Positions 1-12,429 of a stretch of 64,000 nt of DNA are shown one piece after another. Within the stretch, counting starts at the first letter, position 1. Each line of letters begins with the position of its first letter. This DNA is from Monoplex corrugatus (Eukaryota; Mollusca; Gastropoda; Littorinimorpha; Ranellidae): the NCBI GenBank assembly GCA_030674185.1, contig JAPXFY010000026.1:38909392-38973391 (forward strand). The letters run 5' to 3'. Under the pieces are notes generated by a model. The model ran no database searches, had not been told where the DNA came from, and was given only the letters and a program-made list of their open reading frames with translations. The position numbers and the translations under genes were made by a program.

Positions 1-2281
1 CAGCAATCATGCTGTTACCCTCTGAGCACAAAGAAAACTGACACTGACCTCACCCTGAGGTCTTCTGAAGCCCTAGCCCAAAGTAGACTTTGGTATGGAA
101 TGAAAAGTTAGGGAGCGACAAGAGGAAGATTGGTGCAGGTAAGGATAGTTTGGTATTGTAAATGGCAGAATGGGAAGAACAAACCTTCATGCTTTGAACT
201 TGCTTTGCCTTTCAGGAAAATGTGAGTGGCAGTGACAGTGACAGTCTGTAGTTGCCCAGGGTATGGCAGACACTATGTAACCGTCGTGTGCCCATGTACA
301 GCCCTAACAGTACACACTCTTTAACCAAATGTGGCACAGTATGTGAAAAACCAGGCTAAAGTGCACAGTTTTCTATTTTGATGTGTAGACATTTTCTGAA
401 AGTTTATAATGTGCATATTGTTTTGGAAAAAATGTCAGATATTATTTTGTTGTTGTTGTTGTCATCTTTGTTTTTAAACAATTGTTCAGTTTGCAACCAG
501 TTAGTGTTCAGAGCACAGCTGGTTTCTTTACAGAGTACATTTTATTTTGAGGAATAGAAGGCAGTGTTCTTAGCCTGGTTTTTGCATGCTGCATCACAAA
601 TAACCAGCTCCATATCAAATCTGAATATATGATATAATCAGTCAACACAAAGTAATGGCTAATTTAAATAAGAGGCTGTGTCTGCAAATGACAGAAAAGA
701 ACAAACATACTGAAACTACTACCAGCTCGTTACAAAACTACAAACAACTGCAGTTGGCAGCCATAACGTTAGAACCCTTACCATTGATGAGCATTGTGGG
801 GACTCTTCACTCTGTGCACATTAAAAGAGACATGTGCATGAGTATAACAAGAGGAAATAGAAAGTGCACAGTTTGTGTTCTGATTGAAAATGACCTTCAT
901 TTCCCATATAGCTGTAATTAGTAAAGAGAAGTAAGACTGAAAGAAACTGATTGTGAAGATTCAGGACAAAGTACACTTCTGTGATTCCTTACTCAAAACA
1001 GCTTGCTATGTAACGTTTTATGTGTTCTGAAGGTGGTTCAGAAATTCATGTAGTTCAGAAATTCTTCTTTTTTTTTTCTTTAGGGTCACCCAGGGTGTAC
1101 ATTTTGCAGTGATTATAACCCTGATATGACTGTATGCAGTTGGCTGATTTTGCTCTAAACAATATTACTAATAAGAAGAAGAAATTCGTGTTGCAGAATG
1201 TATTTCCACATTGGACATATTGTAATTTCCACATTGGACATATTCTGAGGAATTCTTATTGCATATTATCATAATGGTAATGACATGCTGTGTGTACAGT
1301 GTAATCATCAACTGCTGATCCCTTGTATTAAGATATCGCAGTCATCCTGTATTTTGGTGCTCAGTTAGGTTTCTTGAATACAAGTAATGACTCGGACTCA
1401 TTATCGCCAGAAGTTATACCAGTCTTTGGGTGTGTGTGAAGGGATTGGGGGGGGGGGGAGGATAGTCTTGACATTCTGTTTGGAGTGAGGGGGGCTTTTT
1501 TGGAGGACTTCTGACATCTTGGGGGAGTAGGGAAGTCTATAGATTTTTTGAAAATTTCTTTGAATTACAGTGAGTGACTCACATAATGCGCTGAATGCTT
1601 GATTATTCATTTGTATATTCTTGTAGCATGCAAAGAGATATGAGTCTAACCTCTGGAAACGAAATACTTTGATATTTGTTGGAGAAGTCATTTAGACCTG
1701 CTTCAGTCCATCTTGTTCTTATCCTACTAGGACTGCTACTGTCACTACTTTCTTCTTCTGATGATGTCTTAATAGCTGCTATTGTTATTTCATCATGATG
1801 GGCTACTTTTCAGATTCTTTTTTGTTTCATATTGTCTGTGGTGGTGATGCACGTGGAATTTTCTGAAAACTGTTTTGAGGAAACTGCAGCATGTCCGTCT
1901 ACTGCTATTACTTATACTATTTCTACCTCTCCATCTAATTTCTGTCGATACTGTCATGTAGTGTTTGAATGTAGGGAAGCATGTTTTTTCCAGAGTCTTT
2001 TGTGGAGGAAAAAGCGTTCACTGTAATTGATATACTATTTTTTTTTTGTCCTTGACCTGTTCCTAGAATGATTGTGTGATTTATTTGTGGTTCCCTCTTT
2101 AATGGTATTCTTTCTTTGTTTCCTGCTCCTTTTGTCTTGTCAAACGTCTTTGTCTTAAGTGCCCCCGTCATCACAAAGGACTAAGCTTTTAACTTCTTGA
2201 TATGCATAAGTAGTTAACGTCACAATGCATGACTGTGCTTTACAACTGCAACACTGGTGTTTGTGTACACACACAGCACAA

Positions 2282-2283
<2 letters not shown>
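1..2283. other. Non-coding stretch, probable intron
   Basis: No supported coding exon. The sequence is AT-rich with short ORFs only. A good splice-donor-like CAG/GTAAGG occurs at 136-144 and an acceptor-like site at about 205-215, but no conserved reading frame joins them. Bases 1080-1190 contain a diverged copy of a dispersed repeat tail (described at 34215). A G run lies at about 1447-1459. Since the SEC16-like last exon lies downstream on the + strand, this is most simply intron of that gene, which is inference. Confidence 0.4.
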
Positions 2284-2323
<40 letters not shown>

Positions 2324-2334
2324 CACACACACAC

Positions 2335-2370
<36 letters not shown>
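2284..2370. repeat. (CA)n microsatellite, interrupted
   Basis: Dinucleotide CA repeats with two AACA interruptions, ending in a short A run. Open frames here in either direction are artefacts of the repeat. Confidence 0.95.
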
Positions 2371-2374
<4 letters not shown>

Positions 2375-2632
2375 AGAGGCTGGGTAACTCTCAGCGGATC
2401 CGCTAATTTCAGCGGATGAACTCCTAGTTTTAGAAGGGAAAAAAAAATTTTCAGAGGAAATATTACTGAATTATTGTATTTGCCATCAGGAAATGCATCC
2501 ATAATGCCTCAAAATTACAGAAATTCTCCAGCTTCTGGGGGGCTTACCCCCCCAGCAGGGACGTTGCCCCTAGACCCCAGCCAGTTTTCAGAGGAAGCTA
2601 TCTTCTTCTCTACAGCTGACACACACCAGCAC
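2371..2632. other. Unclassified repeat-like segment
   Basis: The stretch between two CA tracts has GC-rich clusters (a GGGGGG block followed shortly by CCCCCCC at about 2536-2555, then a CCCCTAGACCCC motif) and AGCGGAT occurring twice near 2394-2418. It looks like part of a transposable element, but I could not place it in a family. Confidence 0.3.
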
Positions 2633-2633
2633 T

Positions 2634-2761
<128 letters not shown>

Positions 2762-2968
2762 TCATTACATGTGGTGTTAAGCCATGTGGAATTTTTCAAG
2801 TGGGATGATACTGTTTTTAGGGGTGGGGGGAGGGAGGGAAGGGTTTAAGGCCTGGTACTCATTTTCTTTGTACGATTGTAGGTTTTTGTATGTATGTCAG
2901 TGTACATACACAAGCATATGTGTAAGAGTCAATTGATGTGTCTGTTTGATATGTGGCAGTTGTGTCTT

Positions 2969-2970
<2 letters not shown>

Positions 2971-3011
<41 letters not shown>
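2971..3011. repeat. (TG)n microsatellite
   Basis: Forty bases of pure TG repeat. Confidence 0.97.
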
Positions 3012-3012
<1 letters not shown>

Positions 3013-3112
3013 CACATAAGAGGCATGGAAGGGATGGGAGGCAAGGAAATTGTATTTTTTCTTCTGTGATTTAGTATTCTACTATATGTTTGCATTGTGT
3101 CTTTTAGAAAGT

Positions 3113-3113
3113 G

Positions 3114-3161
<48 letters not shown>
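3113..3161. repeat. (TA)n(GA)n compound microsatellite
   Basis: A TA tract of about 24 bp passes directly into a GA tract of about 24 bp. Confidence 0.97.
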
Positions 3162-3997
3162 TGTATAGATATGTCCTTTGTCTGTTTATTTGATTGAAAA
3201 AAGTTCGTTTCTCTTTGCTTTCAAACTTTGTCATGTTGTTTTTGACTTGAGAGTTACAGGTACTTATTTATAGGCCATTTATTCAAGTGTGTATGTGTAA
3301 TGGTTTTTGATGTTGTTTATATTTTGTAGTTTCATAACCAGTCTTGTGTTGCTGTGCATACATTCATATATGTATACCTTTTTTAAAGCATGCGTGCTAA
3401 TGCAAAATAGATTTTTATTTGACTGTGAGATGCATTTTATTTAGTTATTGATTTTTATTTATTGTGAATGAACCTCCTCGTGTTTGTGACAGTGTATGCA
3501 TTTTGACTGTAATTCTGTTGTGTAATTTGTGAGACGTAACTGTCACTTCACCCTTGAAAGTTGATATTATGTGCATTGTGAGTAACATGATCCCCATATA
3601 TATGTGATTTGATTCCTGCTTGTTCTTTATTATTTTTATTATTATATGTTATCATCGACATACTTATTATCATTATTGTCAGTAGTATTGCCAAACTTAG
3701 ACCAGCATCTGATTCTGCCATACTCGATTGACTGAAGATACAGAATCTGCATCAGTTGTGTCTTGGTGAGTTTTTGACATTTTCAGTGGGTCTTCCTGAG
3801 ATCTCAAGAGTTTGAGTCTTTGGTTACTGTGTGCCTGGCGTTACTCTGATCGACTACTTCTGAGAGAAACATTGCAAACCATTGGAAAGCCAGCCAAATC
3901 GTCATTCAATAAGGACATTGGATATGAACTTCCTGCTGTGGAGCGAATGGTTTCTCATACCTTGTGACCACAGACCACTATCAGGTCTGATAAAGCC
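3162..3997. other. Non-coding stretch
   Basis: AT-rich, with stops in all frames at short intervals. I see no repeat family, exon or RNA gene here. Confidence 0.5.
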
Positions 3998-4680
3998 TTA
4001 ACTCATTCGCACCGCAACATTTTGCACTGCGAAACCCCCCAAATCACAGTATTTTGGGTGATTTTCAAAAAAATAGTAAAAATTAACAGCAAATGTCACA
4101 CACAAAAGGAAAACAGTTTTGGAAATATTGAAGTGTTCACATGCAGACATTACTCACCTCAAAACTGGTAGTCTGTTCATCTTGATAAAAGGGGTCAAGG
4201 AAACAGGTGACCATAAGCGGGTAAATATCCTCTCTCCGAGTCCATATATTTACACCATATGTTGTTGTTTTTTCACCAATGAAAACAATTATCCACAGGA
4301 ATATTTACACAAAATGTACATTTTATGTACAAAAACACAAACACGACCTCCTATTTACTTGGTGTAATCAAGCGCTTGCTCCCTTGTAAATTTGCGTGCA
4401 AATCGGCGGGTGCTTCTTGACGCCATCTTGACAGTCAGACGAAAACAAAGAACATTGAAAAACTGCTACTAAAGCAAAAATACAACTCGCAACACAGTGT
4501 AAGGGAAGGAACTGTAAATAAAAGACCCAAGATCACTCCAGTGCATTATTTACTTCCCTTATTCCTTTGTTACGGCCACAAAAAAACGTTGAAACTCTGA
4601 TGTAAACCCGCGTATGGCACAGCTCCACGCAGTGTGAAAGGTGACATAACGCCGTATACGGCACAGCTCCATTGAGTTAA
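3998..4680. mobile_element. Putative TTAA-bounded DNA transposon (piggyBac-type, non-autonomous)
   Basis: The segment begins TTAACTCATTCG and ends TTGAGTTAA, so it is bounded by TTAA on both sides with a short inverted CTCA/TGAG terminus. TTAA target duplications are diagnostic of piggyBac-type transposition. No transposase is encoded; the longest frame (82 codons at 4119) resembles nothing I know. Near the right end the motif GGCACAGCTCC occurs twice. Its right TTAA is shared with the next TTAA-bounded element at 4677. The termini are short, so the assignment is tentative. Confidence 0.4.
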
Positions 4681-4869
4681 CCCTTTGACTCCCGCACCCT
4701 ATCCACCAACAGCAAAGACTTAACCCTTTGAACCCTTCACCCTATCTACCAGTTCCTGTAGGAAGCTGGTGGATTGGGTGAGGGAATCAGAGGGTTAAGT
4801 TTTTGCTTTGCTAGAATGGTTGACAGTCTAAGATACTAGTGGACGGGGTGCAGGAGTTTAAAGGGTTAA
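4677..4869. mobile_element. TTAA-bounded nested MITE (family M), full composite copy
   Basis: The outer element starts TTAACCCTTTGACTCCCGCA and ends in the inverse (AAAGGGTTAA). Near its middle, just after a CAAAGAC motif, lies a second TTAA-bounded palindrome of about 80 bp (TTAACCCTTTG...CAGAGGGTTAA) whose arms meet at a CCTGTAGGAAGC centre. TTAA boundaries plus CCCTTTG termini are the pattern of piggyBac-type MITEs. The same composite recurs at least ten times in the window, so this is a mobile family and not a chance palindrome. Confidence 0.75.
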
Positions 4870-5616
4870 TAAACACGTCAAAAACTCACTAGCAGATGGC
4901 TGAAGCATATTCTATGTCTTGTTATTGGTATTGTTATTATGATCAGAGGGAAATGGTCCTTTCCAAAGTCGGTCAAGTCACATTTCGAGCTCTCTCCCAA
5001 GATCTTAATCAGTCTCTGCTAATGAGATATACAGTATGGCAGAATCGGGAACTGATCTACGCTCCCGGATTATTATATGCTTGTGTAAGTCTGGTGTATT
5101 AACTGTGATAAAATAAAAACAGTGACTGACGTGCCTGGCCGTGGCGGCCTGCTGCTTGTGATTTCAGCTGTCTCGTTCCAGTTCTCTAAGCTCACTGTCA
5201 CGTGAGATACAGCAGCTAACTATGAAGGTAACAGTTAAGGCGCTAACTTTGCCGCAGTCATCAGGAGCTAGGCACTGTGATTGTATATACGTGTATATCT
5301 ACACATAATGTATTCGGAAAGGACTAACATATTCCACATTTAATACCCATACCTGATTCGATACATATCGTGTGCCTCAGTCATTAACACACACTTGGGG
5401 CTAGGGTCTGTGTCATACCAGACGAGGCTGTTGTTCATCTGCTTGCTTAAGTCTTGCCATCAGTCTGTTGTCTTAGAAAAAATGTCTTGCAGCACGCATA
5501 TGATTCCCGATGCTCTATATCACATATGTATGTATATATTATATGGACAATTGTGTATGTGCTCCACCCAAATCTGCCAGTGGTTATCTGGCGACATGTT
5601 GAGCATGTGCAAAACC
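4870..5616. other. Non-coding stretch
   Basis: Between two MITE copies. Frames of up to 77 codons occur but have no recognisable domain. A run of TATA/GTATAT sequence lies at about 5284-5305. Confidence 0.4.
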
Positions 5617-5764
5617 ATAACCCTTTGACTCCCACACCCTATCCACCAACTGCAAAAACGTATGGTGGATAGTGTGAAGGAATCAGAGGAATACGTTTTC
5701 ACTTTGCTAGCATGGTTAGCGATGCAAGATGCTAGTGGACAGGCTGCAGGAGTCAAAGAGTTAA
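5617..5764. mobile_element. Family M MITE, shortened inner palindrome
   Basis: Outer ends ATAACCCTTTGACTCCC and GTCAAAGAGTTAA are retained. The inner palindrome is reduced to its right arm (GGTGGATAGTGTGAAGG). Relative to the copy at 4677, the left half of the inner element has been lost by internal deletion. Confidence 0.7.
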
Positions 5765-5910
5765 CCACCTTCAAGGTTTTCAGATTGGGTAGGGGAGAGA
5801 ATGGAACTTTTGAACATCTAAGCTGACACCACCACAATGATTGGAGCATGCATTAAAATATACAGGCAGCAAATAGACCAGTTTTTTTTCATTGCAGTCT
5901 GTGATTGAAC

Positions 5911-6358
5911 TCAATACAGTAACCAGAAAAACATGAAAATAGAATCAGAACGCGTATTTAATACAACAAGACAAGACAGGCGCAAATTTTCGGCCAACTG
6001 GCCTTTGTCAAGCATGAATGTACAATCACAAACAAACACTAAATACAAAATTATGAGAAAAAGACTGAAACTTCCCTGCTGCTTCGTCCAGTAGGTCTTT
6101 GTGTAGGATACAGCAAGGGGAAAAAGCGGAGGAGGAAGAAGTTGGAAATCAGAGAGAAGACGAAAATGTAGGTTCGATGTAAAACGTGACATCGATTAAC
6201 AAACTATGAGACAAAAACAAGACGTGATACTGGCCGAAAATTTGCGCCTGTCTTGTCTTGTTGTATTAAATTCGCGTTCTGATTCTATTTTCGTGTTTTT
6301 CTGGTTCCTGTTTGCTTGAACGCGGGCAGTCGCACTTGTTTTGGATTCAATACAGTAA
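5911..6358. mobile_element. Foldback element, family F, with 12-bp target site duplication
   Basis: Identical 12-bp direct repeats TCAATACAGTAA lie at 5911-5922 and 6347-6358. Between them are two copies of one unit in opposite orientation: the left reads as reverse complement (5923 onward), the right in the forward sense (from about 6231). The paired arms are about 78 bp; the right unit extends some 36 bp further, to a TGTTTTGGA terminus. The unit contains TTGACAA-GGCCAGTTGGCC-GAAA. A 12-bp duplication suggests retro-type insertion. Inverted pairs of one repeat are known from Penelope-like elements, but no protein remains to test this. Confidence 0.6.
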
Positions 6359-7479
6359 ATCTTGGTTCCACAGCCGTATGAACAGAACCGACCAGACACG
6401 TTAGAAATCACCAACAGTACAGTTATATACAACCAGAAACAGAGAGAAAGAGGCAGATAAACTGCATCATGCAGTCTGTGTCTGCCTTATGGCAGCAACC
6501 ACTGCACACAATGCTGCAAAGGTCTCAGGACAGCACCATAGATTTCAGTAGCTGCAGTATGTACTGTGCCCATGTAGATTGATGGTATTTATCAGTCAGG
6601 CAAAATTCTGATCACCGATGGAATGGAAAAGTGATCTTTATTCTTGTTTCTGATGTGGTGTAGCCATTTCATTGTGACTCTACAACTGAGTAGGTTGAGT
6701 TTTAAAGCAAGTTGAACAAGACCAATGGCGGCAGCAGACGACTTGACTGGGTCAAGCCACTTAGTAGACTAGTACGTTGCAGCTCTTTGTAGCTCGTCAG
6801 CTGTCAGTGATCTGTCAGTAGGAGGTCAGCCAAAGTCTGAATACTTTTAGATTTCGTCAGGAGGGTCATATCTTCTGTTTTTTTCTTTGTTTGTTTGGTT
6901 TCTGTCGTGAGTGGTTATGAGTTTTTTTATGGGAATTTCCACAAAATATTACAAATACGTAGTAATTTCAAGAAATTTCTACATAAATCATCTGAAAATA
7001 CATCTAATCATGCCTAATGCATCATTCTGTGTAATTTCATGCATAGATTCCCATAAATATGGAAGCAACAGTTGTTTTATTGTACATGGTAGTGATGCAA
7101 CATTTTTCCCCAGCTTATGGAAAACACCGGATGTCAAAAAATGTCGGCACTCAAGGGGTTAAAGACATGTGTTACAAAATGGACCACTGTGTTTTCAAGG
7201 CACAAATCAACTTCAGTCTTGTTTCATCATTTCTGAGTTTTGAGTAGAACTAGTGTGGAAGTGAAGTTATGGTGAAACTTCAATCCTTGGCTGGTTCGAC
7301 GGCCTCGCCTGGTGTGACTATAGCCTTTGAGATCATTTGAAATCTATAATCTACAACTGGCTCTGTCTGCAGTGTCTTTCATTAATACTGTCACTAACTT
7401 TGTGTATGCAAACTCTGTATAGTACCTTATACGCACCATACTCTTGAGGTATTGGTAGTTTATCAGTTAGAAATAGTGT
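6359..7479. other. Non-coding stretch
   Basis: No exon with a recognisable product. At 7140-7161 the sequence ends GGCACTCAAGGGGTTAA, a possible decayed TTAA-type MITE end. Otherwise unremarkable AT-rich DNA. Confidence 0.4.
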
Positions 7480-7486
7480 ATGTGTG

Positions 7487-7532
<46 letters not shown>

Positions 7533-7581
7533 TGTGTGTGTGTATTTATATATATATGTATATATATATATATATATATAC

Positions 7582-7623
<42 letters not shown>

Positions 7624-7632
7624 CATAAACAT

Positions 7633-7714
<82 letters not shown>
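7480..7714. repeat. (TG)n / (TA)n / (CA)n compound microsatellite
   Basis: TG repeats pass into TATATA blocks, then (CA)n, then a further (TA)n block of about 60 bp. The CA block is roughly the inverse of the TG block, so the tract could fold back on itself. Confidence 0.95.
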
Positions 7715-7718
<4 letters not shown>

Positions 7719-7924
7719 ATCCTGAGATTTGCAGATGCACTGGCTTAGATATGTATCATCTTCTCTTTGTGCACTGTTGATAAGTTTGCAATTTTCATCT
7801 TAATTAATTAGCAGGCTGATAGCTGAATAGATATATGTTTTAATGCTGTAACATATTATTTATTCATGCATGTGAACTGAAATTATTTCAAAATGCTTTC
7901 AAGAGGAAGGAAGAGAGCATGCAC

Positions 7925-8049
7925 AAATGAGGAAGACAGAGAGAAGAACTGAATGTGCTTGTGAGAGAGAGGGGAAGGAGATGGGCAGTGTGTGTGTGTC
8001 AGGTGTGGGTGTGCATGTGAGAAAGAAGGGGGTTGACATGGACAGTGTG

Positions 8050-8102
<53 letters not shown>

Positions 8103-8270
8103 TGTGATGAGTGTTTGCATAAGAGAGAGAGACAGTATGTAGGTATTGTGTGTGTGTGTGTGATATGAGTGTTTGTATGAAAGAGAGAGACAATATGTAG
8201 GTGTATGTGTGATATGAGTGTATGAGAGAGACAATATGTAGGTATCATGTGTGTGTGTCATATGAGTGTT

Positions 8271-8311
<41 letters not shown>

Positions 8312-8463
8312 CAATATGTAGGTATCATGCGTATGTGTGTGATATGAGTGTATGAGAGAGAGAGACAATATGTAGGTATTGTGTGTGTGCATGTGAGAGA
8401 GAGGGGAGGAGACAGTGTGTGTATCATGTGTCTGTGTTTTGCATATCAGAAAAAGAGGGGAAG

Positions 8464-8506
<43 letters not shown>

Positions 8507-8510
8507 AGAA
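7925..8510. repeat. Variable GT/GA-rich tandem repeat
   Basis: A loosely repeated unit of about 50-75 bp: GATATGAGTGT, a GAGAGA block, ACAATATGTAGGT, then a GTGTGT block. Around six copies lie between 8100 and 8400, each with different GA and GT block lengths. Flanking (TG)n tracts are at 8050-8100 and 8467-8500. The long open frames across it are repeat artefacts. Confidence 0.8.
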
Positions 8511-8787
8511 GAAAGGAGAGTAAGGAAATAAATGTAACTCTGTTTTGGCATTTCAACTGACTTCACACTGTTTGGCAGATAAACGCTAGTTTTACTTAGG
8601 CCTAGAAAAGAGCTGCGTGTGCGTGCATGGCATGTGCATAACACCTAACAGTGAGAACATACTGTTTGCCATAGTTTGCGAGTTTCTGTTGCTTCATTAT
8701 CTAATGTAATGCATGTTACTCCTGTTGCTTCAAGCATTATCTTTTGCAGCATGTGTGCATTGACAGATTGCTTGTTACCAATTCTTA

Positions 8788-8854
8788 CACTCCCTCACTC
8801 TAATCACCATCTCCATGTAGGAAGCTGGTGGATAGGGTGAGGGAGATAAAGGGC
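8788..8854. mobile_element. Family M MITE remnant
   Basis: Retains the inner palindrome: ACTCCCTCACTCTAAT followed by AGGAAGCTGGTGGATAGGGTGAGGGAG in two short blocks. Outer ends are missing or mutated. Confidence 0.5.
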
Positions 8855-8856
8855 TA

Positions 8857-11059
8857 GATTTGTTCTTTGATGCAAATGTGGTAGTTGATGTAGGCCTATA
8901 TATCTTTTATATCCTTACTACCCTTGGAAGCTTACATAAATGCTCCCTGACAAATTCCTGTGTACGTCTTCATGTACCTGATCATCTATGCGGAAACTGA
9001 CGTGTGAAAAAAAAAAAAGTTCATATTACCTGTATAGTTTTACTGAAACATACAAGGGTCTTTGTTAAGATAATGGACAGTTTGAGTTGTTAGGATAGAA
9101 CTTGGTACTGAACTTAAAATTACTCAAAAAGAAAGGAAAAAAGAAGGAAAAAAAAAAAACTTCCATGATATCGCCTGATTAAAATGTTAAGTTTCTGGTG
9201 TTGTTTTGAGACAGAGAGAGAGAAAATCGACATTGTTCAGTCTTCAGTCAAATGGCACACATTTGTTTCAAATAAACGAGAAAACAGAAGGTTCTTTTTC
9301 TTGAAGATGGGAAGGGTGTGAGAGACATTCATATTGAATAAAAGTCACTATCTCAGTAGAACGTCATTTTATTTGATTAGAAAGAATCCCTTTTCAGTGC
9401 TTCCTACCAAAAATTTGGCAGCAGAAGGAAAATTAGATGATACTTTTAAAACACGAACATCTAAGGGCAAATGTTCAAATTTTTACATGAGATAAATAAA
9501 TTCCATCTAATATGAATACGTACATGTATATCGGAAAGTTTTAAATGCATTTTAGTCTGGAAGAGATATTCGTGAGCTTGGTTTTTAATTGAGTGTTTTT
9601 GGATTAAACCTGGGAGTTGTTTTTAAGGTTGAGTTAGCCCTGGTATGATAGTCAGCTGAGCTTTTAGCAATGTGAACCTGAATTCTCACAAAGAAAGTGG
9701 AAAAGGTTTGACAAGGGAGGCAACTTTTGCTGGACTTTACTATGACTGTGCAGTTGCTTCCCATGTTATGTGGTGCAATTCTGTGTGTGACATAAAATAG
9801 TTGTAATTTTGTCTAGCACTGACAGGGTTAACGAATGATGTGCTTGATATACTGTGTGTATTTGTGTGTGTAACTTTCTCTCTGTCCATCCGTCCATCCA
9901 TCTGTGTGTAAGCCTTTTTTTCTTTTTTTTTTGTAACAATAACCTTCACAAGATGATACAAGAGGGGAAGGTAAGGGAACTGAATCAGATACTAGTAACC
10001 ATTTCTTGTCTTGATTTGAGAACCCTCCTATCTGTCTACTGTTCTGATCAGATAATTCTGTACTGTTGTTAGATTTTGATGTTTGAAGTTGAAAGGACAA
10101 CATTTTTGTTGATATTGTTTATTTTCTTTTGATTATTCTTGTGTTTGATTTGCAGAATTTGTTTCCTGTTACTTTTGTTCTTGAAACTGTTATTTTTTTT
10201 CTGGATTGTTTTATGATGCTGTGTTTGTTTTTAAAGGCGTTTTTGAAAATAGAAAGTGCCACTTTAGTGTTGGTATTAGTGGTGCGTATGTGCATGTCCA
10301 TGTTTCTGCACATGTGGTGTTGTGTGTGTTTATACGTGTGTCAGATGTGTTCATGTGTATATCTGTGTGTGTGTGCACAAGTTTGTGTCTGTGTGAGTTT
10401 GTGTGTGCGCACGCGTGAGTGAGTGGTCTGTGTGTGTGTGTGTGTGTGCGCATAGGTATCAGCTTGCACACTTCTTGCAGTTTTGAGTGTGGGTTTATAA
10501 ATACTTATAGACTAGTCTTGGAGCAGTGTTGCAGCCAAATGCCTAGTCTGTCTTCAGACACAATAATGATTGCTTGTTTTCCATGAAAGATTCCATGGCA
10601 GTTGATTTAACAGTGTCCTGTCATACTGCCTTTAAATCTTTTTTTAAATTTTTTTTGTAGCGCATTTCACGTACTAAGTGATTTTGTTGACTGTGACTAG
10701 TTTTAAAATTGCTTCCGGTTTGCTTTGTCTAACAACATCAGAAGATGTGAATAATCTTGATTTAATATCAAAGATTGTAATGCTGTTTGTGTGAAAAGAT
10801 CGTAGTGCTGTCCACTGCTGTCTTTATTGTAATGCTGTCTCTGTACATGAATGGTAATCCTAATTGGTGGCTGACTTTTGTAACGTGTGTTGACTGATGG
10901 AATAAACAGCCATTTTCTGAATTCTGCAGATTGAAATAATGCTTTTGGGATGTGATTTCTTCTGATACATGATTGATTTTGTTCTTAAAAGTGAATGCTG
11001 TTTTGTCCCATTTCAAAAACATGCTTGATAAAACCTTTTTTTTTGTTTTTTTAGCAGTT
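8857..11059. other. Non-coding stretch
   Basis: AT-rich with scattered A and T runs. A GT-rich patch lies at 10310-10450. No coding region is supported; frames of up to 97 codons are GT- or T-rich without domain features. Confidence 0.4.
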
Positions 11060-11612
11060 TCCCCCACCTAGTGATGCCAGGGGCTCTTTCAGGATGAGTA
11101 GTAGGCCTATACCCACCTTCCCGAAATTCTGTGCTAGAAATTTCCTCTTTTCTGTCTTTTTGTTTCTCTCATGCTCCTTTGCTTTCTTTCATCTCTTTCT
11201 ATCGTTTTTTGCCTTGCTGGCCCATTCACCTGTATGCTTTCCAGAAAGCCTTCTGTACTTTCACTTAGAGTTGAGAATTGGGCACATATGTTAACTGCAT
11301 TTTTGGCCCTGAAGAAATGTGATGTGCAGAAGTATTTTAGGTAACTTAGACCAGTTCTCATCTATGTTTTAGAGTAGTTATATATTTGTATTCAAGTTGA
11401 TTTTTTAAGCCCCCTGGTGATCAGTTGAAGAGAGTGGGCAATGCCAGGTTTAGGTTATGTGCGGAAATGATAATATTTGTGCTTAATTTTCTTTCTTTCT
11501 TTTTTTTTGTTGTTTTTTTGTTTTTTTGTCCAGGTTCAAAGAGGTGTTGAGATGGTTGTGGCCCTGATGTAGCTCTGCACAATCAGCTGGGCTTTTAAAC
11601 AATAACGTTAAT
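11060..11612 (+). mobile_element. Dispersed repeat family R (retroelement 3' region), copy 1
   Basis: Shares with 34215-34935 and 47890-48530 an ordered set of blocks: TTCTGTGCTAGAAATTTCC, a CTTTGCTTTC/CATTT block, a GGCCCATTCACCTGT-type block, then a 3' end reading CCCTGATGTAGCTCTGCACA and a TTTAAACAATAACG tail. All copies run in the same orientation and end in an A/C/T-simple tail, as expected for a retrotransposed element. No coding sequence is recognised. Confidence 0.6.
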
Positions 11613-11699
11613 TCATCAATTTAAGATGTGCGGCTTTTTTTTAATTGACATTTTTCTTCATTAAAAATATGATTGTCCCTTCATTTTGATATATCTCAC

Positions 11700-12230
11700 C
11701 TGCCTGCGTCACTGGGTTCGGTGTTGGCCGCTGCACATCTTATGCAACCATCTCCCTCCAAGCCGCTCTGTCTTTGTGGACAATTTCTTGATTATTTAGG
11801 CCACTGATGTTTGTTATGTTCCTTTTTGCCTCTGTTTTTCCTTTAAAGATGGTTGCCAATGTATTTTAGTCTTCTCTTGTTGATACCCGCTAGTAATTTT
11901 CTGGTTTTATTAAGTTCTTCCAGGACACTTTCATTGGTTCTTCTATCTGTCCATTTGACACATAGTAGTCTCCGATAAAACCACATCGCTGCTGTCTCAA
12001 TTCTTCTGCAATCAGTTTTTCTCAGAGTCCAGGCATCACAGCCATAAATCATGACAAGCCAGATCAGACATTTTAAAAGTCTAACTTTCAGGCTATTTGG
12101 TATACCTCTGTTGTTGAGATGGACCATTTTTTTGCTTTGCCATTCCAATTCTTATTTTGATGTCTTTGGAGCAGGTTCCATCATCAGTTTTTACAGAGCC
12201 AAAATAAGACATTTTCCAAAGGAATGTTGT
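11700..12230 (-). pseudogene. LINE reverse-transcriptase C-terminal fragment
   Basis: On the minus strand an open stretch of about 100 codons (12148 to 11843) contains LIWLVMIYGCDAWTLRK, ETAAMWFYRRLL, WTDRRTNESVLEEL and KRRLKYIGN, in the order usual for the C-terminal region of LINE reverse transcriptases (Y-G-x-x-x-W-T; MWFYRRLL; TN-x-x-VL; GH/N). No catalytic YADD box is present, so this is a 5'-truncated copy. It is more diverged than the other minus-strand fragments of the window and may be a different subfamily. Confidence 0.75.
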
Positions 12231-12429
12231 TAGTTAAGATGACATATATAGTGATTGAAAAAAAAAATTGCCCTGTATGTAAGTGTCATTGTTTTTAAAG
12301 CTAAATGTTTTGCTCAATTTCTAAAAATGATAAGAGTCTGTAGGAGCTGTGTTTAATTAGCGTGCAGGAAGACACTTCAGGAACTAAAGTACCTAAAAAA
12401 ACAAAAAAAAACCAGAAAATCCTTTTGAG

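Noticed and set aside
1..138. Possible exon ending at the strong donor CAG/GTAAGG
   Set aside because: All frames have stops within the stretch, except a short one of about 17 codons whose phase does not fit the exon at 13296.
216..251. Possible terminal exon: acceptor TTGCCTTTCAG followed by 11 codons (ENVSGSDSDSL) and TAG
   Set aside because: Too short to support without transcript data, not in keeping with the SEC16-like end, and no matching donor exon with a continuous frame upstream.
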